Below are positions 47,128-57,005 of a stretch of DNA of 64,000 nucleotides, one piece after another. Below the pieces are notes generated by a model that was not told where the DNA came from, searched no databases, and saw only the letters and a program-made list of their open reading frames with translations. How positions within the stretch are numbered: position 1 is the stretch's first letter; each line of letters starts with the position of its first letter. Origin of the DNA: CAVPTL01 sp963729195 (lineage in GTDB: Bacteria; Actinomycetota; Thermoleophilia; Gaiellales; JAICJC01); contig CAVSNF010000024.1 in the NCBI GenBank assembly GCA_963729195.1, positions 310,001 to 374,000 on the forward strand, in the 5' to 3' direction. A program made the position numbers and the translations under genes.

Positions 47128-48200
47128 TCTTCTCCAATCTCTGTGGCCGCGACCCGCGGGACTGTATGTGTCCCGGCGGTCGACTGCAACTCACTGGTGC
47201 TCGCAGGCGCGCTCGCAGTGGCTGCAACGCGAGCGCTGAGCCGCTCCACAACGCCGGCCGAGACGCCCTTGGCGGTGTAGGTAATGGCGTTTCGAATAGC
47301 GGTCGAATTTGAGTTCCCATGCGCGATCGAGACCACTCCGCGAACACCCAGCAGGTAGGCGCCGCCGTAGTTCTCCGGGTCGGTCTTGGTGCGGATCGCG
47401 CGTACGGCGGGACGCAGCAGCAGCCCGCCGATCTTCGCCCGCAGGCTGCTGTCGGCCGCCGCCCGCAGCTGGGTGAACAGCGCCACACCGGCTCCCTCGA
47501 GGCCCTTCAACAGCACATTTCCGGCAAACCCGTCGGCCACCACCACCTGGAACTCGCCCGTCAGCACGTCGCGGCCTTCACAGTTTCCGCCGAAGTTGAG
47601 CTCCGAAGCCGCCAGCAGCGCGTGGGCCTCGAGCGTCACCGCGGTGCCCTTGGACGCCTCCTCACCGATCGACAGCAACCCCACTCTGGGCCGATCGACA
47701 CCCAGCACGTCGGAGGCGAACTCGGCACCCATGATGCCGTACTTGGCGAGGTGCTCCGGCTTGGCTTCGGGATTGGCGCCGCAATCGATCAGCAGGCAGG
47801 GATGCCCCGCGGCCGGCAGCGGCACGGCGATTCCCGGTCGGGCGATGCCCTTGATCCGACCGAGCTGGATCAGCGCCGCCGCCATCATCGCCCCGGTCGG
47901 CCCCGCCGAGACGACCCCCTGGGCGCGGCCCTCACGCACCTCACGACAGGCCACCACCAGCGACGAGCGTTCCTTGGCCCGCACCGCCGCGGCCGGCTCG
48001 TCGTGGGCGTCGATCACATCAGGAGCCTCCACGATCTCGATCCCCGGCACCTCGCCGCCCAGCTCGGCGCGCAGCACCTCGGTCGGTCCGCACAGGCGCA
48101 CCCTGACACCCATCGCCGCCGCCAGGACCGCACCGGCAACCGTCGCGGTGGGGGCGCTGTCGCCGCCCATCGCGTCCAACGCGATGGTGACGTCAGTCAT
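47124..48200 (-). CDS. plsX: Phosphate acyltransferase PlsX
   Basis: A 358-residue enzyme making acyl-phosphate from acyl-ACP for PlsY. Family blocks: VTIALDAMGGDSAPTATVAGA, VVSAGPTGAMMAAAL, GIARPGIAVPLP, PCLLIDCGANPEAKPEHL, GFAGNVLLKGLEG, GAYLLGVRGVVSIAHGNS. C-terminal 35 residues are an extra Ala/Thr tail. Downstream acpP is its acyl donor. Confidence 0.96.
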   Translation of the reverse strand: MTDVTIALDAMGGDSAPTATVAGAVLAAAMGVRVRLCGPTEVLRAELGGEVPGIEIVEAPDVIDAHDEPAAAVRAKERSSLVVACREVREGRAQGVVSAGPTGAMMAAALIQLGRIKGIARPGIAVPLPAAGHPCLLIDCGANPEAKPEHLAKYGIMGAEFASDVLGVDRPRVGLLSIGEEASKGTAVTLEAHALLAASELNFGGNCEGRDVLTGEFQVVVADGFAGNVLLKGLEGAGVALFTQLRAAADSSLRAKIGGLLLRPAVRAIRTKTDPENYGGAYLLGVRGVVSIAHGNSNSTAIRNAITYTAKGVSAGVVERLSARVAATASAPASTSELQSTAGTHTVPRVAATEIGEE

Positions 48201-48204
48201 GAGC

Positions 48205-48393
48205 TTAGGGCGCGACCTCGCGCAGTGGCTCGACCTCGCGCCCGCGGTAGTGGCCGCAGTTGGGGCAGGCGTGGTGCGGGCGCACAGTGTGGTGGCACTG
48301 GGGGCAGTCCGACATGGTCGGCACCGAGATCGCCGTGTTCGCGCGGCGCTTGTCGCGGCGAGCCTTGGAGGTCTTTTTCTTGGGTACGGCCAT
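48205..48393 (-). CDS. rpmF: Ribosomal protein L32
   Basis: A 62-residue basic protein: AVPKKKTSKARRDKRRAN start and a four-Cys ribbon (CPQCHHTVRPHHACPNCG), the zinc-binding form. Five bases upstream of plsX. Confidence 0.97.
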   Translation of the reverse strand: MAVPKKKTSKARRDKRRANTAISVPTMSDCPQCHHTVRPHHACPNCGHYRGREVEPLREVAP

Positions 48394-48415
48394 GTCAGCG
48401 GGGAAGCATACAGCG

Positions 48416-48944
48416 CTACAGGTCGAGTTCGCGGAGCTTCGACCAGCGCGGATCGGAGTCGTCCACTCCGCAGTCGTGATCGAGCATCGTCGTCCAGCCG
48501 CGCCCCGCAGGCGGGGCACAGCCCGGCGCAATCCTCGCGGCACAGGATCTTGGGGGGCAGCGCCAGCACCATCGCGTCGCGCGCCCACCCGGCCAGATCC
48601 AGCTCGTTGTCGTGCAGGTACTCGCTCACCAGCTCGTCGTCCTCGGCCGGCACACCGTCACGTTCGTGCTGGTGGTACTCGTTGGCGTCGACCGTGACCG
48701 TCACAGCTGCCGGCTCCAGGCAGCGCTGGCACGGCCCGGTCAGGTCGCAGCTGAACCGCAGCCGCATGTACAGACCGTCGGAGCTGGGCTGCAGCCGCAG
48801 GCGCGCGTCGACCACCGGTTGGGCGGCGGCGTACTCGAGGCCACCCAGCACCACCGGGTCGCACTCGACCGGCACGGTGACCTCCCGGGACTCGCCCGGC
48901 TCCAGGCGATAGCGCCGCAGGTCGAGCAGGGTCACCGTCGCCAC
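48416..48944 (-). CDS. yceD: YceD/DUF177 family protein (one frameshift)
   Basis: About 176 residues. FSCDLTGPCQRCLEPAAV (CxxC), then LALPPKILCREDCAGLCPACGARL (CxxxC and CxxC) and, after an extra base near 48490, HDCGVDDSDPRWSKLRELDL. The protein is linked to 23S rRNA and rpmF in most bacteria. GTG 48944 follows the sepIVA-like stop by one base. Confidence 0.92.
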
Positions 48945-48945
48945 G

Positions 48946-49443
48946 CTACTGGGTATGGCTGAGATCAAACCCAGCGGTGGCCGGATCGGTGTTCTCGTCG
49001 CCCCGCCCTGAAAGCTGCTCGCGACCGCGCTGCACCGCGGACAGGAACTTGGTCAGGTTCGTCTCCATGTTCTCCAGGATCGAATCGGCGTAGTCGTCGG
49101 CACCCAGGCGCATCTCCCGGGCCTTGCGACGGGCGTCGGCCAGCACGTCCTCTGCCTGCCGCTCCGCCAGCTTCACGACCTCCTGCTGGGATGCCTCGCG
49201 GGCGGCGTGATCGCGCGCCTCGCCGATCATCCGCTCGGCCTCGCGCTTGGCCTCTGCGAGCATCTCCTGGCGCTCCTTGACGATCCACCGAGCCTGCTTG
49301 ATCTCCTCGGGGATGGTGGCCCGCATGTGGGAGATGATGTCCTCGATCTCGTCACGGTCGAGGCGCACCTGGTTGCTCATGGGGACGCCCCGTGCGTTCA
49401 GCACGAGCTCGTCCAACTTGTCAATCAATACCAGAACGTCCAC
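48946..49443 (-). CDS. sepIVA: DivIVA-like coiled-coil septation protein, SepIVA-type
   Basis: A 165-residue coiled coil: VPMSNQVRLDRDEIEDIISHMRATIPEEIKQARWIVKERQEML with a DivIVA-like start, a long Ala/Glu/Arg coil (EAERMIGEARDHAAREASQQEV), and a Ser/Thr tail. By position (beside yceD, rpmF, rnc region) it matches the mycobacterial Rv2927c septation gene SepIVA; the name rests on position and coil, not on conserved catalytic residues. Confidence 0.75.
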   Translation of the reverse strand: MDVLVLIDKLDELVLNARGVPMSNQVRLDRDEIEDIISHMRATIPEEIKQARWIVKERQEMLAEAKREAERMIGEARDHAAREASQQEVVKLAERQAEDVLADARRKAREMRLGADDYADSILENMETNLTKFLSAVQRGREQLSGRGDENTDPATAGFDLSHTQ

Positions 49444-49461
49444 TGTCGATCTCCCTTGGCT

Positions 49462-49968
49462 CTACTTCTGAATGCCGTCCGCTGCGTACAGCCGCTCGAG
49501 CGTCCGCGCCACCGACTCGGGCACATACTCATCCACCGATCCGCCGAACGACGCGATCTCCCGAACACCACGCGACGACAGGAAACTGTACTTCGGCGAA
49601 GCCATCAGATACAGCGTCTCTATCTCGCCCGCCAGTCCCCGATTGAGATTGTTCATCTGGAACTCCCACTCGAAGTCTGACACCGCCCGCAAACCTTTCA
49701 CGATCGCACGTGCACCGTGCGCCCGGGCAAAGTCGACCACCAGCGTCGCAAAGCCTTCCACCTCAACGTTGCCGATGCCCGCCACTGACTCCTGGATGAA
49801 GCCTATCCGTTCGTCCACCGTGAACATTGTGGTTTCCTTGTGACGGGGCTGGCGCACGACCCCCACCACCACCTTGTCGAACATCTCGCAGGCCCGTCTG
49901 ATGATGTCGATGTGACCCACCGTGACCGGGTCGTAGGTGCCGGGACAGACGGCGATCCGCTCAGACAT
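49462..49968 (-). CDS. coaD: Phosphopantetheine adenylyltransferase CoaD
   Basis: A 168-residue enzyme of coenzyme A synthesis: CPGTYDPVTVGHIDIIRRA with the TxGH motif, GLRAVSDFEWEFQMNNLNRGL, and MASPKYSFLSSRGVREIASFG. ATG 49968 lies eight bases inside rsmD. Confidence 0.97.
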   Translation of the reverse strand: MSERIAVCPGTYDPVTVGHIDIIRRACEMFDKVVVGVVRQPRHKETTMFTVDERIGFIQESVAGIGNVEVEGFATLVVDFARAHGARAIVKGLRAVSDFEWEFQMNNLNRGLAGEIETLYLMASPKYSFLSSRGVREIASFGGSVDEYVPESVARTLERLYAADGIQK

Positions 49969-50504
49969 GATTGAGAATCGTGAGGCGGGTGCCGCCGTGG
50001 ACGCGCGTGCGGTCGACCACGAGCCCCGCCACCGCGGGCAGGTCGGCGGCAGCACTCTCGATCACAAGGCGGCCACCGGGAGCGAGGATTTCCGGCAAAT
50101 GCAGGGACATGTGGCGTTGCAAGTCATTCAGCATCGTATAAGGCGGGTCGATGAGCATCAAGTCATAGGTGCGACCGGCGGCCAGATCGGACTCGACCCG
50201 GCGGCGGGCATCGATGCGTGACACCGCCGTTCGATCGCCGTAGCCGAGACGCTCGACGTTCTCCCTGACGGCCGCCACCGCCGCCGGCGACCGGTCGCAG
50301 AACTCAGCCATGGCGGGCGCCCCGCGAGAGCGCCTCGAGACCCAGCGCGCCGCTGCCCGCGAACAGATCCAGCACGGTCTCGCCGGAGACATCGTGCAGC
50401 ATCGAGAAGAGCGCCTCGCGCACCTTGTCAGTGGTGGGACGGCTGCCGCCTCCACGCGGCGCCGCCAGCCGCATGCCCTTCCGCTCGCCTGCAACGATTC
50501 TCAT
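49961..50504 (-). CDS. rsmD: 16S rRNA m2G966 methyltransferase RsmD (one frameshift)
   Basis: About 181 residues. N-terminal MRIVAGERKGMRLAAPRG and TTDKVREALFSML, SAM-binding DLFAGSGALGLEALSRGA, catalytic LIDPPY. One extra C near 50310 (GCGCCCGCC for GCGCCGCC) breaks the frame after SRGA. Next to coaD, its near-universal neighbour. Confidence 0.95.
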
Positions 50505-50513
50505 CAGGAGGGA

Positions 50514-52642
50514 TCATGCCTCAGCCGCCCACGACACCTCCGACCCAAAGATCCGCTCGGCCTCGGCGTCGAGCAGCCGCTCGGTGGCGGAATCGATGCC
50601 GTTTTCGAGCATCGCGATGGCGTCGCGCCGGGCTCCGGCCGCAAGCTTTCGGTTGCGCCGCAGCCGGGCATGGCGCAGGTCGGGCAGACCGCTCTGGCGG
50701 GCCGCCAGCACGTTTCCCTCGCCGCGCAGCTGGAGGTCGACCTCGGCCAGCTCGAAGCCGTCGGTGGTGCGCACCATCGCCTCCAGCCGCGCCCGGGCGT
50801 CGTCGGTGGTGGGATCTGCCACCAGGATGCAGAAGCTCTCGATCGATCCCCTCCCCACCCGGCCGCGCAGCTGATGGAGCTGGGCGAGGCCGAACAGGTC
50901 GGCGCGCTCCACCACCATCACCGTGGCGTTGGGCACGTCGACGCCCACCTCGATCACCGTGGTCGCCACCAGCACGTCGATCTCTCCCTGGCGAAACTGC
51001 TGCATCAGCGCCCGCCGCTCGGCGATCGGGAGCTGGCCGTGGATGCACCCGACCCGGTAGTCGGACAGCTCGCCGGCGCTGAGCTCGAGCGCTTCGCTCT
51101 CGGCGGCAGCGGCCTCGAGCTTGTCCGACTCCGACACCAGCGGGCAGACGACGTAGGCCTGGCGGCCTTCATCCAGCAGCCGGCGCATGCGGGCGAACAC
51201 CTCCTGGCGGCGGAGCCCCGGCACCAGCCGTGTGACCACCGGCGTGCGCCCCGGCGGCAGCTCGTCCAGCACCGTCACGTCCAGATCACCGAACACGGTC
51301 ATCGCCAGCGTCCTGGGGATCGGGGTGGCGGTCATGTGCAGGACGTGCGGGGCGATCCCGGCGTCGGCCTTGCGTTCCAGCGCCGCCCGCTGCTCGACGC
51401 CGAAGCGGTGCTGCTCGTCGACCACCGCCACCGCCAAGCCCGCCGAACACCACCGCGTCCTGGATCAGCGCGTGGGTGCCGACCACCACCAGCGGCTCGC
51501 CCGACTCGATCACCTGCAGCGCCGCACGCCGCTCCGCCGCCGGCATGCCGTTGGTCAGGCCCACCACCCGCACGCCCAGGTCGGCGCAGATCTCCGAGAC
51601 GTTCACCAGGTGCTGGGTGGCGAGCGTCTCGGTGGGGGCCATCAGCGCCCCCTGGCGGCCGGCATCCACCGCGCGCAGCAGGGCATACACCGCCACCGCC
51701 GTCTTGCCCGAGCCGACGTCTCCCTGCAGCAGCCGGCGCATCGGCGTGGTGCGGCCGAGATCCGCGTCGATGGCGGCGTTCGCCCGCTGCTGGGCGCCGG
51801 TGAGCGCGAACGGCAGGCCGTCGAGGTAGCGGGCGATCAGATCGCCCCCGGACACCAGCGCAGGTGCCTGCACGTGGCTCTCGACCGCCCGGCGGTGGCG
51901 CACCAGGCCGCGCTGCAGCAGGAACAGCTCGTCGTAGGCAAGCCGCCTGCGGCCCGAGCGCGTGCTCGACCAGCGTGCGCGGCTGGTGGCAGGCGACCAG
52001 TGCATCTCGGCGCAGCGGCAGCCTGCGCGCCGAGCGGATCTCGGCGGGCAGCGCATCGGGGCGGTCACCGGCATGGTGCAGCTGCTCGGAGACCAGCGTG
52101 CGCAGCCGCCGCGACGACACCGTCTCACTGGCCGGGTACACCGGCACCAGACCGCTGGTGTGCAGCGTCTCGGCTCCGTCGTCGACCAGCTCGTGGCTCT
52201 TGGCCACGATCTCAGCGTCGATCGTGGATCGCCGCTCCCCGCGAATCGAGAGCCGCATCTCGGGTTTGAGGTTCTTGGCCAGGTAGCGCTGGTTGAACCA
52301 GACAACCACGCCCGACCCCGAGCTGTCGTGCACCACAGCCTCGACGATCACCAGGTTTCGCCGTCGCGTCGGTCGTGCCCGCACCCGATCGATGGTCACC
52401 ACGACGGTTGCCTCCTCGCCCGGTCGCATGTCCGCCAAGCGGCCGGCGCGAGCGAAAGTCGTCGTGGCGAAACGGGACATGCTCCAGCAGGTCACCGACC
52501 GTGCTGCACCGGGGGACGCAGCTCCGCCAGGCCGCCGGCGAGCGCCCGGCCGGTGGCGGCCGGGGCATCGAGATGCGACGGCGAGGGGGCCGAGCTGGGG
52601 CGGGGAAACGCCGGGCTCGTCGCGGCCGTCGAATGACCTCAT
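50514..52642 (-). CDS. recG: ATP-dependent DNA helicase RecG (about five +1 frameshifts)
   Basis: About 705 residues that remodel stalled forks. The wedge domain (FRHDDFRSRR, VVHDSSGSGVVVWFNQRYLA) precedes helicase motifs: LLQGDVGSGKTAVAV, APTETLATQH, VVDEQHRFGVEQR, TATPIPRTL, GRVGRG. Extra bases near 52590, 52505 (CCCCC for CCCC), 52445, 51953 (CTCGGGCC) and 51432 (GGCGGGC) shift the frame. ATG 52642 overlaps the FakA-FakB stop. Confidence 0.93.
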
Positions 52643-54444
52643 GCGTCGGGGAAGATGAGGAGGCCGAACGCTCCCGGTCCGCCGTGGGCGCCCACCACGG
52701 CGCCGATCGAGCACACCCGGTCGATGCTGGCCAGCGGTCGTGTGCGCGCGATCAGCTCGGTCAGCCGCTCGACGGTGTCCGGCGCCTGAGCGTGCGCCAG
52801 CCCGACGCGAACAGGCGTGTCCGGCGGGACGTTTTGGTCGATGAACCGCTCGAACTCACGCCACACGCCCGTCATTCCCCGCACCTTCTTGTACTCCACC
52901 ACCTCACCGTCGCGCATCGTCAGGATCGGCTTCAGCCCAAGCGCGTCGCCCAGCAGCCGGCGGGTGTGGTTGATGCGCCCGCCGCGCTCGAGGTACTCCA
53001 GGGTGCTGACACCGATCAGGATCTTGATCCGGTCGCGGGCGGCGGCCATCCACGCCTCGATCTCCTCGGTGGTGGCGTCGCGGTCGAGCAGGCGTTGCAC
53101 CCCCTCGGCCAGCAGCACCGTGCCGGCGGAGACCGTGAGGCCGTCCAGCACGGTCACCCGCGGATCGCTCTGGGCGGCCACCAGCGCCGACTGGTGGGAG
53201 CCCGACACCTTCGAGGAGATCGGCAGCACGAAGATCCGGGCACAGCCGCCCAGATCTGCAAATGCCTGGGAGTACGCCGCCGGTGCCGGCGCCGACGTCT
53301 GCGGGTGGTGCGGAGAGTCGCGCAGGAGCCGGTAGAACCCGTCGGAATCGATGTCGACGCCGTCGGCATAGTCGCGGTCGCCGAAGCTGACCGTCAGCGG
53401 CACCGATCGCCAGTTGGGGTGAAGCGCCTGCGGATCGGGCAGGTCGGCGGTGGAGTCGAGCACCACCGCCGGCGGTTGCCGGCGCCGCCTCCGTCGGTGC
53501 TCGTGCCGCCGCCCTCGATCACGGTCAAGCGCCGCTCGCGGGCCCGCGCCTGCTCGTGCATGTTCGCAATCTCGATGCCGTCCACCGATCCGGCGCCGAC
53601 CCCCAGCGAAAGCACCTGCCCGGGGTCGTCGGTGTGCACGTGCACCTTCACCAGCGGCGCCTCGCCCACCACCAGCACACAGTCGCCAAAGCCCGCCAAC
53701 TGCTGCTCCAAGGCGGCCACGTCGACCGCCGTCGCCCTCGATCAGAAACGACGTGCAGTAGCGGTAGCGCGACTCCTCCAGGTGCACCGATTCGAGCGAC
53801 ACCGGGCTCGCCACGGTGTCCTCGCTGCAGGTCGGGCGCCTCGCCCCGGTACCCGGCCACCGCCCCGCGGGCATACTCGAGCAGCCCCGCGGCGCCGGCG
53901 TCGACAACGTGAGCGTCGCGCAGCACATCCAGCATCGACTGGGTGCGAACGACCGTGTCCGCGGCGGCTTCGAGCACCGCGTCGATGGCATCGTCCAGCG
54001 AGCAGCCCGCGATGGGGCTCGGCGGTCTCTGCCATCTCGCGGATCACGGTCAGCATGGTGCCTTCGATCGGCTGGCGTACCGGGCGGTAGGCGGCATCAC
54101 TGGCCGCCCTCAGCGCGCGCGCCAGCACATCGGCGTCGACCCGGCCGCTCTCTCCCAGCACATCGGCGAACCCGGCCACGATCTGGGACAGGATGATCCC
54201 GCTGTTGCCGCTCGCTCCGGCCAGCGCCGAGCGCTTGGCAACCGCCGCCACGTCCTGCCGCGACGGCGCCGGATCCTGCTCCAGCCCGTCTGCGACCCTC
54301 ACCGCGGTGCGCACACAGGTTGGAGCCGGTGTCACCGTCGGGAACCGGGTAGACGTTGAGGTCGTTCAGGCGCGACCGGCTGGCTTCGAGCGCGGCCGCG
54401 CCGCCGCGCGCCGCGGCCAGGGCGATCTGGCGCGGGGTGTTCAC
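52639..54444 (-). CDS. FakA-FakB fusion: DhaL fatty-acid kinase domain with DegV lipid-binding domain (about five frameshifts)
   Basis: About 600 residues. The DhaL ATP domain shows NDLNVYPVPDGDTGSN, LAGASGNSGIILSQIVAGFA and EGTMLTVIREM; a middle FakA part has VHVHTDDPGQVLSLG. In place of the usual FakA C-terminal domain there is a full DegV/EDD domain: VVLDSTADLPD, ISSKVSGSHQSAL, LEYLERGGRI and GAHGGPGAFG, including the fatty-acid head-group Ser/Arg/His. FakA and FakB normally are separate: FakB holds the acid while FakA phosphorylates it. A single chain would keep them together. Upstream asp23 and downstream recG match Firmicutes order. Confidence 0.87.
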
Positions 54445-54454
54445 GGCCCTTCCG

Positions 54455-54829
54455 TCACCGAGTGCGCTTTACCCCTTGGATGTAGATCTGGATCGAGTCG
54501 ACTGGCATCTGCGTCAGCTTCTCCACCTGATACTGCACCCGCGAGCGGACGTTGCCGGCGACCTCGGCCAGATTCAGCCCGTACTCGACCACGATGTAGA
54601 GCTCGATCACCAGCCCCGCCGGCTCGTGGCGGACGGTGACGCCCTGGTCGACCCGCTCGCGAGAGAGCAGCCGGTACACACCCTGGGTGAGGCTCGAGGC
54701 CGCCATCCCCACCACCCCGTAGCACTCCAACACGGTCAGCCCGACGATCTGGGCGATCACCTCGTTGGCGATCGTGAACGTCCCGCCGACAGCTTCAGGC
54801 TCCCCCACACTGGCCAGATGATGCTGCAT
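54455..54829 (-). CDS. Asp23/Gls24 family envelope-stress protein
   Basis: A 124-residue protein: GGTFTIANEVIAQIVGLTVLECYGVVGMA, VDQGVTVRHEPAGLVIELYIVVEYGLNLAEVAGNVRSRVQYQVEKLTQMPVDSIQIYIQGV. Asp23 proteins often neighbour fakA and rpmB. ATG 54829 chosen; the frame is open to 54898 but unlikely. Divergent from rpmB. Confidence 0.93.
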   Translation of the reverse strand: MQHHLASVGEPEAVGGTFTIANEVIAQIVGLTVLECYGVVGMAASSLTQGVYRLLSRERVDQGVTVRHEPAGLVIELYIVVEYGLNLAEVAGNVRSRVQYQVEKLTQMPVDSIQIYIQGVKRTR

Positions 54830-54860
54830 GTCCTGTACGACGTGCCGAGAGCGGCGCCGG

Positions 54861-54891
54861 TTGCGATCGGTGTGATCTATACTCCGCCGCC
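54861..54891 (+). promoter_or_regulatory. Predicted promoter placing the rpmB start codon at +1 to +3
   Basis: TATACT at 54878-54883 ends eight bases before ATG 54892, and there is no Shine-Dalgarno sequence in CCGCCGCC. TTGCGA at 54861 lies too close for a standard 17-base spacer, so the -35 is uncertain. The position fits a leaderless rpmB transcript. Confidence 0.5.
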
Positions 54892-55083
54892 ATGTCACGC
54901 GTCTGCGTCATCTGCTCCAAGAAGCCCGGGTTTGGAAACAACCGCAGCCACTCGATGGTGGCGACCCGGCGGCGCTTCAACCCGAACCTCCAGCGGATTC
55001 GGATTCTGGTGGACGGCGCCCCATCGCGTGAGTACGTGTGCACCCGCTGCCTGAAGAGCGGCCGGGTCACCAAAGCGGTCTAG
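54892..55083 (+). CDS. rpmB: Ribosomal protein L28
   Basis: A 63-residue protein: CVICSKKPGFGNNRSHSMVATRRRFNPNLQRIRI, with CxxC start and CTRC in the C-terminal half, the four-Cys form. Divergent from asp23 with 62 bases between; probably leaderless. Confidence 0.98.
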   Translation: MSRVCVICSKKPGFGNNRSHSMVATRRRFNPNLQRIRILVDGAPSREYVCTRCLKSGRVTKAV

Positions 55084-55112
55084 GTCGGTTTCGGTGTGTG
55101 CGCTGCACCGGC

Positions 55113-55700
55113 ATGAGCTGGATCCCGACCCTGCGCGTCAGTTCCAGCGCGTGGTACGACCAGGCCGCGGCAGCCGGCGGCGGTGGGGACGTCAACGCTA
55201 TGGCGCTGGCCACAGCCACCGCAGACGGCGCGCCCTCGGTGCGAATGGTGCTGCTCCGCGGTGTCGATGAAGGCGACCTGTGCTTCTACACCGGCTATGA
55301 GAGCCGCAAGGCCTCAGAACTCGACCAAAACCCCAATGCCGCCCTGCTCTTTCACTGGCAGACACTCGGACGCCAGGTGCGGATCGAGGGCGCGGTGGAG
55401 CGGCTGCCGGCCGATCGCTCCGACGCCTACTTCGAGAGCCGCCCGCGCGACAGCCGGCTGGGAGCCTGGGCCTCCCACCAGGGTTCGGTGCTGGACTCCC
55501 GCGCTGAGCTCGAGCGAGCTCTCCAAGCCGCCGAGGAGCGATTCGCCGGCGGAGATGTCCCCCGCCCGGAGCGCTGGGGCGGCTATCGGCTGACGCCGGA
55601 GCGGTACGAGTTCTGGCAGCACGGCGATGCCCGCCTGCACGACCGCTTCCGGTATCGCGTGGAGGACGGGGCGTGGGTCATCGAGCGGCTCGCTCCCTGA
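55113..55700 (+). CDS. pdxH: Pyridoxamine 5'-phosphate oxidase PdxH
   Basis: A 195-residue FMN enzyme making PLP: MALATATADGAPSVRMVLLRGVDEGDLCFYTGYESRKASEL with RMVLLRG (FMN), GRQVRIEGAVERL, ESRPRDSRLGAWASHQGSVL, and C-terminal RLTPERYEFWQHGDARLHDRF, WVIERLAP. ATG 55113 has no strong site. Convergent with the SDR gene, ends overlapping by 23 bases. Confidence 0.95.
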   Translation: MSWIPTLRVSSSAWYDQAAAAGGGGDVNAMALATATADGAPSVRMVLLRGVDEGDLCFYTGYESRKASELDQNPNAALLFHWQTLGRQVRIEGAVERLPADRSDAYFESRPRDSRLGAWASHQGSVLDSRAELERALQAAEERFAGGDVPRPERWGGYRLTPERYEFWQHGDARLHDRFRYRVEDGAWVIERLAP

Positions 55701-56489
55701 GCACCTCGCGCACGCCGCGAGGCGGCGTGGGCAGAAGCGTCTGGGAGAGCGAGGTGTCGAGCCGGCAGTCGAGCGGTCGGGGATCGGCGCGATCGGCGCT
55801 GCGGGCCGACGGCAGCTGTTCGCTGCCTGTCACCAGGCTCGCGAACTCCCAGCGGGAAACCGCGTCGGCACCGGCGATGTGCACGATCCCGGTGAAGGTC
55901 GAGTCGACCAGCGAGAGCAGCGCGGCAGCCAGGTCGTCCACCGCCACGGGGCAGCGCAACTCGTCGGTGTAGAACGCCAGCGAGGCACGGCCCGGCGGCC
56001 ACGTCCAGGGCCGTCTGCTCGTGCCGCGACGGCTGCGGTCCGCCGTAGATCAGCGAGGTGCGCACGATCACCGCGTGTGGGTGCGCCGCGCCGACCGCCT
56101 GCTTCGGCCTCGGCCTTGTGGCGGCCGTAGGTGGTGATCGGCGAGACCGGATCAGACTCCCGGTAGGGCGCACCGCCGCGGCCATCGAAGACCACGTCGG
56201 TGGACAGGTGAATCAAGCGCGCCCCATGAGCGTTCGCGGCCCGGGCCACGTTGGCGGAACCCTCGACGGTGGTCGCATACGCCGCGGGGCCGTGCTCGCT
56301 GTAGGCGGTATGGATCACGCAGGCAGGCCGAAGCTGCGCGACCCGGGAGTCGACTGCGGCGCGATCACGAATGTCCACGCGGTCGGCACCAGGGTTGGAG
56401 AAACCCCATCCCACGGCATCGGCGGCCTGGCGCACAAGCTCGCTGCCCAGGTACCCGGTGGCGCCGGTCACCAGCAGCGGTGTGCTCAC
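55678..56489 (-). CDS. RfbD-like sugar nucleotide reductase, extended SDR (frameshifted)
   Basis: About 268 residues: VTGATGYLGSEL at the start, VIHTAYSEHGPAAYATTVEGSANVARAANAH, LIHLSTDVVFDGRGG, SPITTYGRHKAEAE (YxxxK), then after shifts VIVRTSLIYGG and IVHIAGADAVSRWEFASLV. This is the dTDP-4-dehydrorhamnose reductase type fold. Two or three extra bases lie between 56100 and 55950. GTG 56489 overlaps the ribH stop. Confidence 0.82.
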
Positions 56490-57005
56490 CCCGAACGGCG
56501 GCGGGGCAGAGCGCGCATCAGCCCCGCCATATCAAGCGCAGCGTCGGCGGCCTCGGCACCCTTGTTGCCGTGACTTCCCCCGGCCCGGTCGAGGGCCTGC
56601 TGCTCGTTCTCGGTGGTGAGCAGGCCAAAGGCGACCGGCACACCGGTGTCGAGCGCGGCCTGAATCACCCCGCGCGAAGCCTCGGCGCAGACGTAGTCGA
56701 AGTGCGGCGTGTCGCCGCGGATCACACACCCAAGCGCGATCACCGCCTGGTGCCCACCGGCTTCGGCCAGTCGCCGGCAGGCCAGCGGCAGCTCCCAGGC
56801 GCCGGGTACCAGCGCGATCGTCAATCGGTCGCGGGCAATGCCGCGCTCGGCCAGCCGAGTGACCGCGCCCTCCAGCAGCCGCTCCACCACGCCCGCGTTG
56901 TAGCGCGATGCCACGATGGCGACGTCGGTGTTCGCATCCGCCCGGGCGACAACCACCGAGCAGCCCTCGGGGAATCGCGATCTCGCCGGGGCCGTCCTCG
57001 CTCAC
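56486..57005 (-). CDS. ribH: 6,7-dimethyl-8-ribityllumazine synthase RibH (one +1 frameshift)
   Basis: About 172 residues: VAIVASRYNAGVVERLLEGAV, LVPGAWELPLACRRLAEAG, VIALGCVIRGDTPHFDYVCAEASRGVIQAALDTGVPVAFGLLTTENEQQALDRAGG. One extra C near 56960 (CCCC for CCC) shifts the frame at IAIP. GTG 57005 overlaps the ribBA stop (GTGA). Confidence 0.95.
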
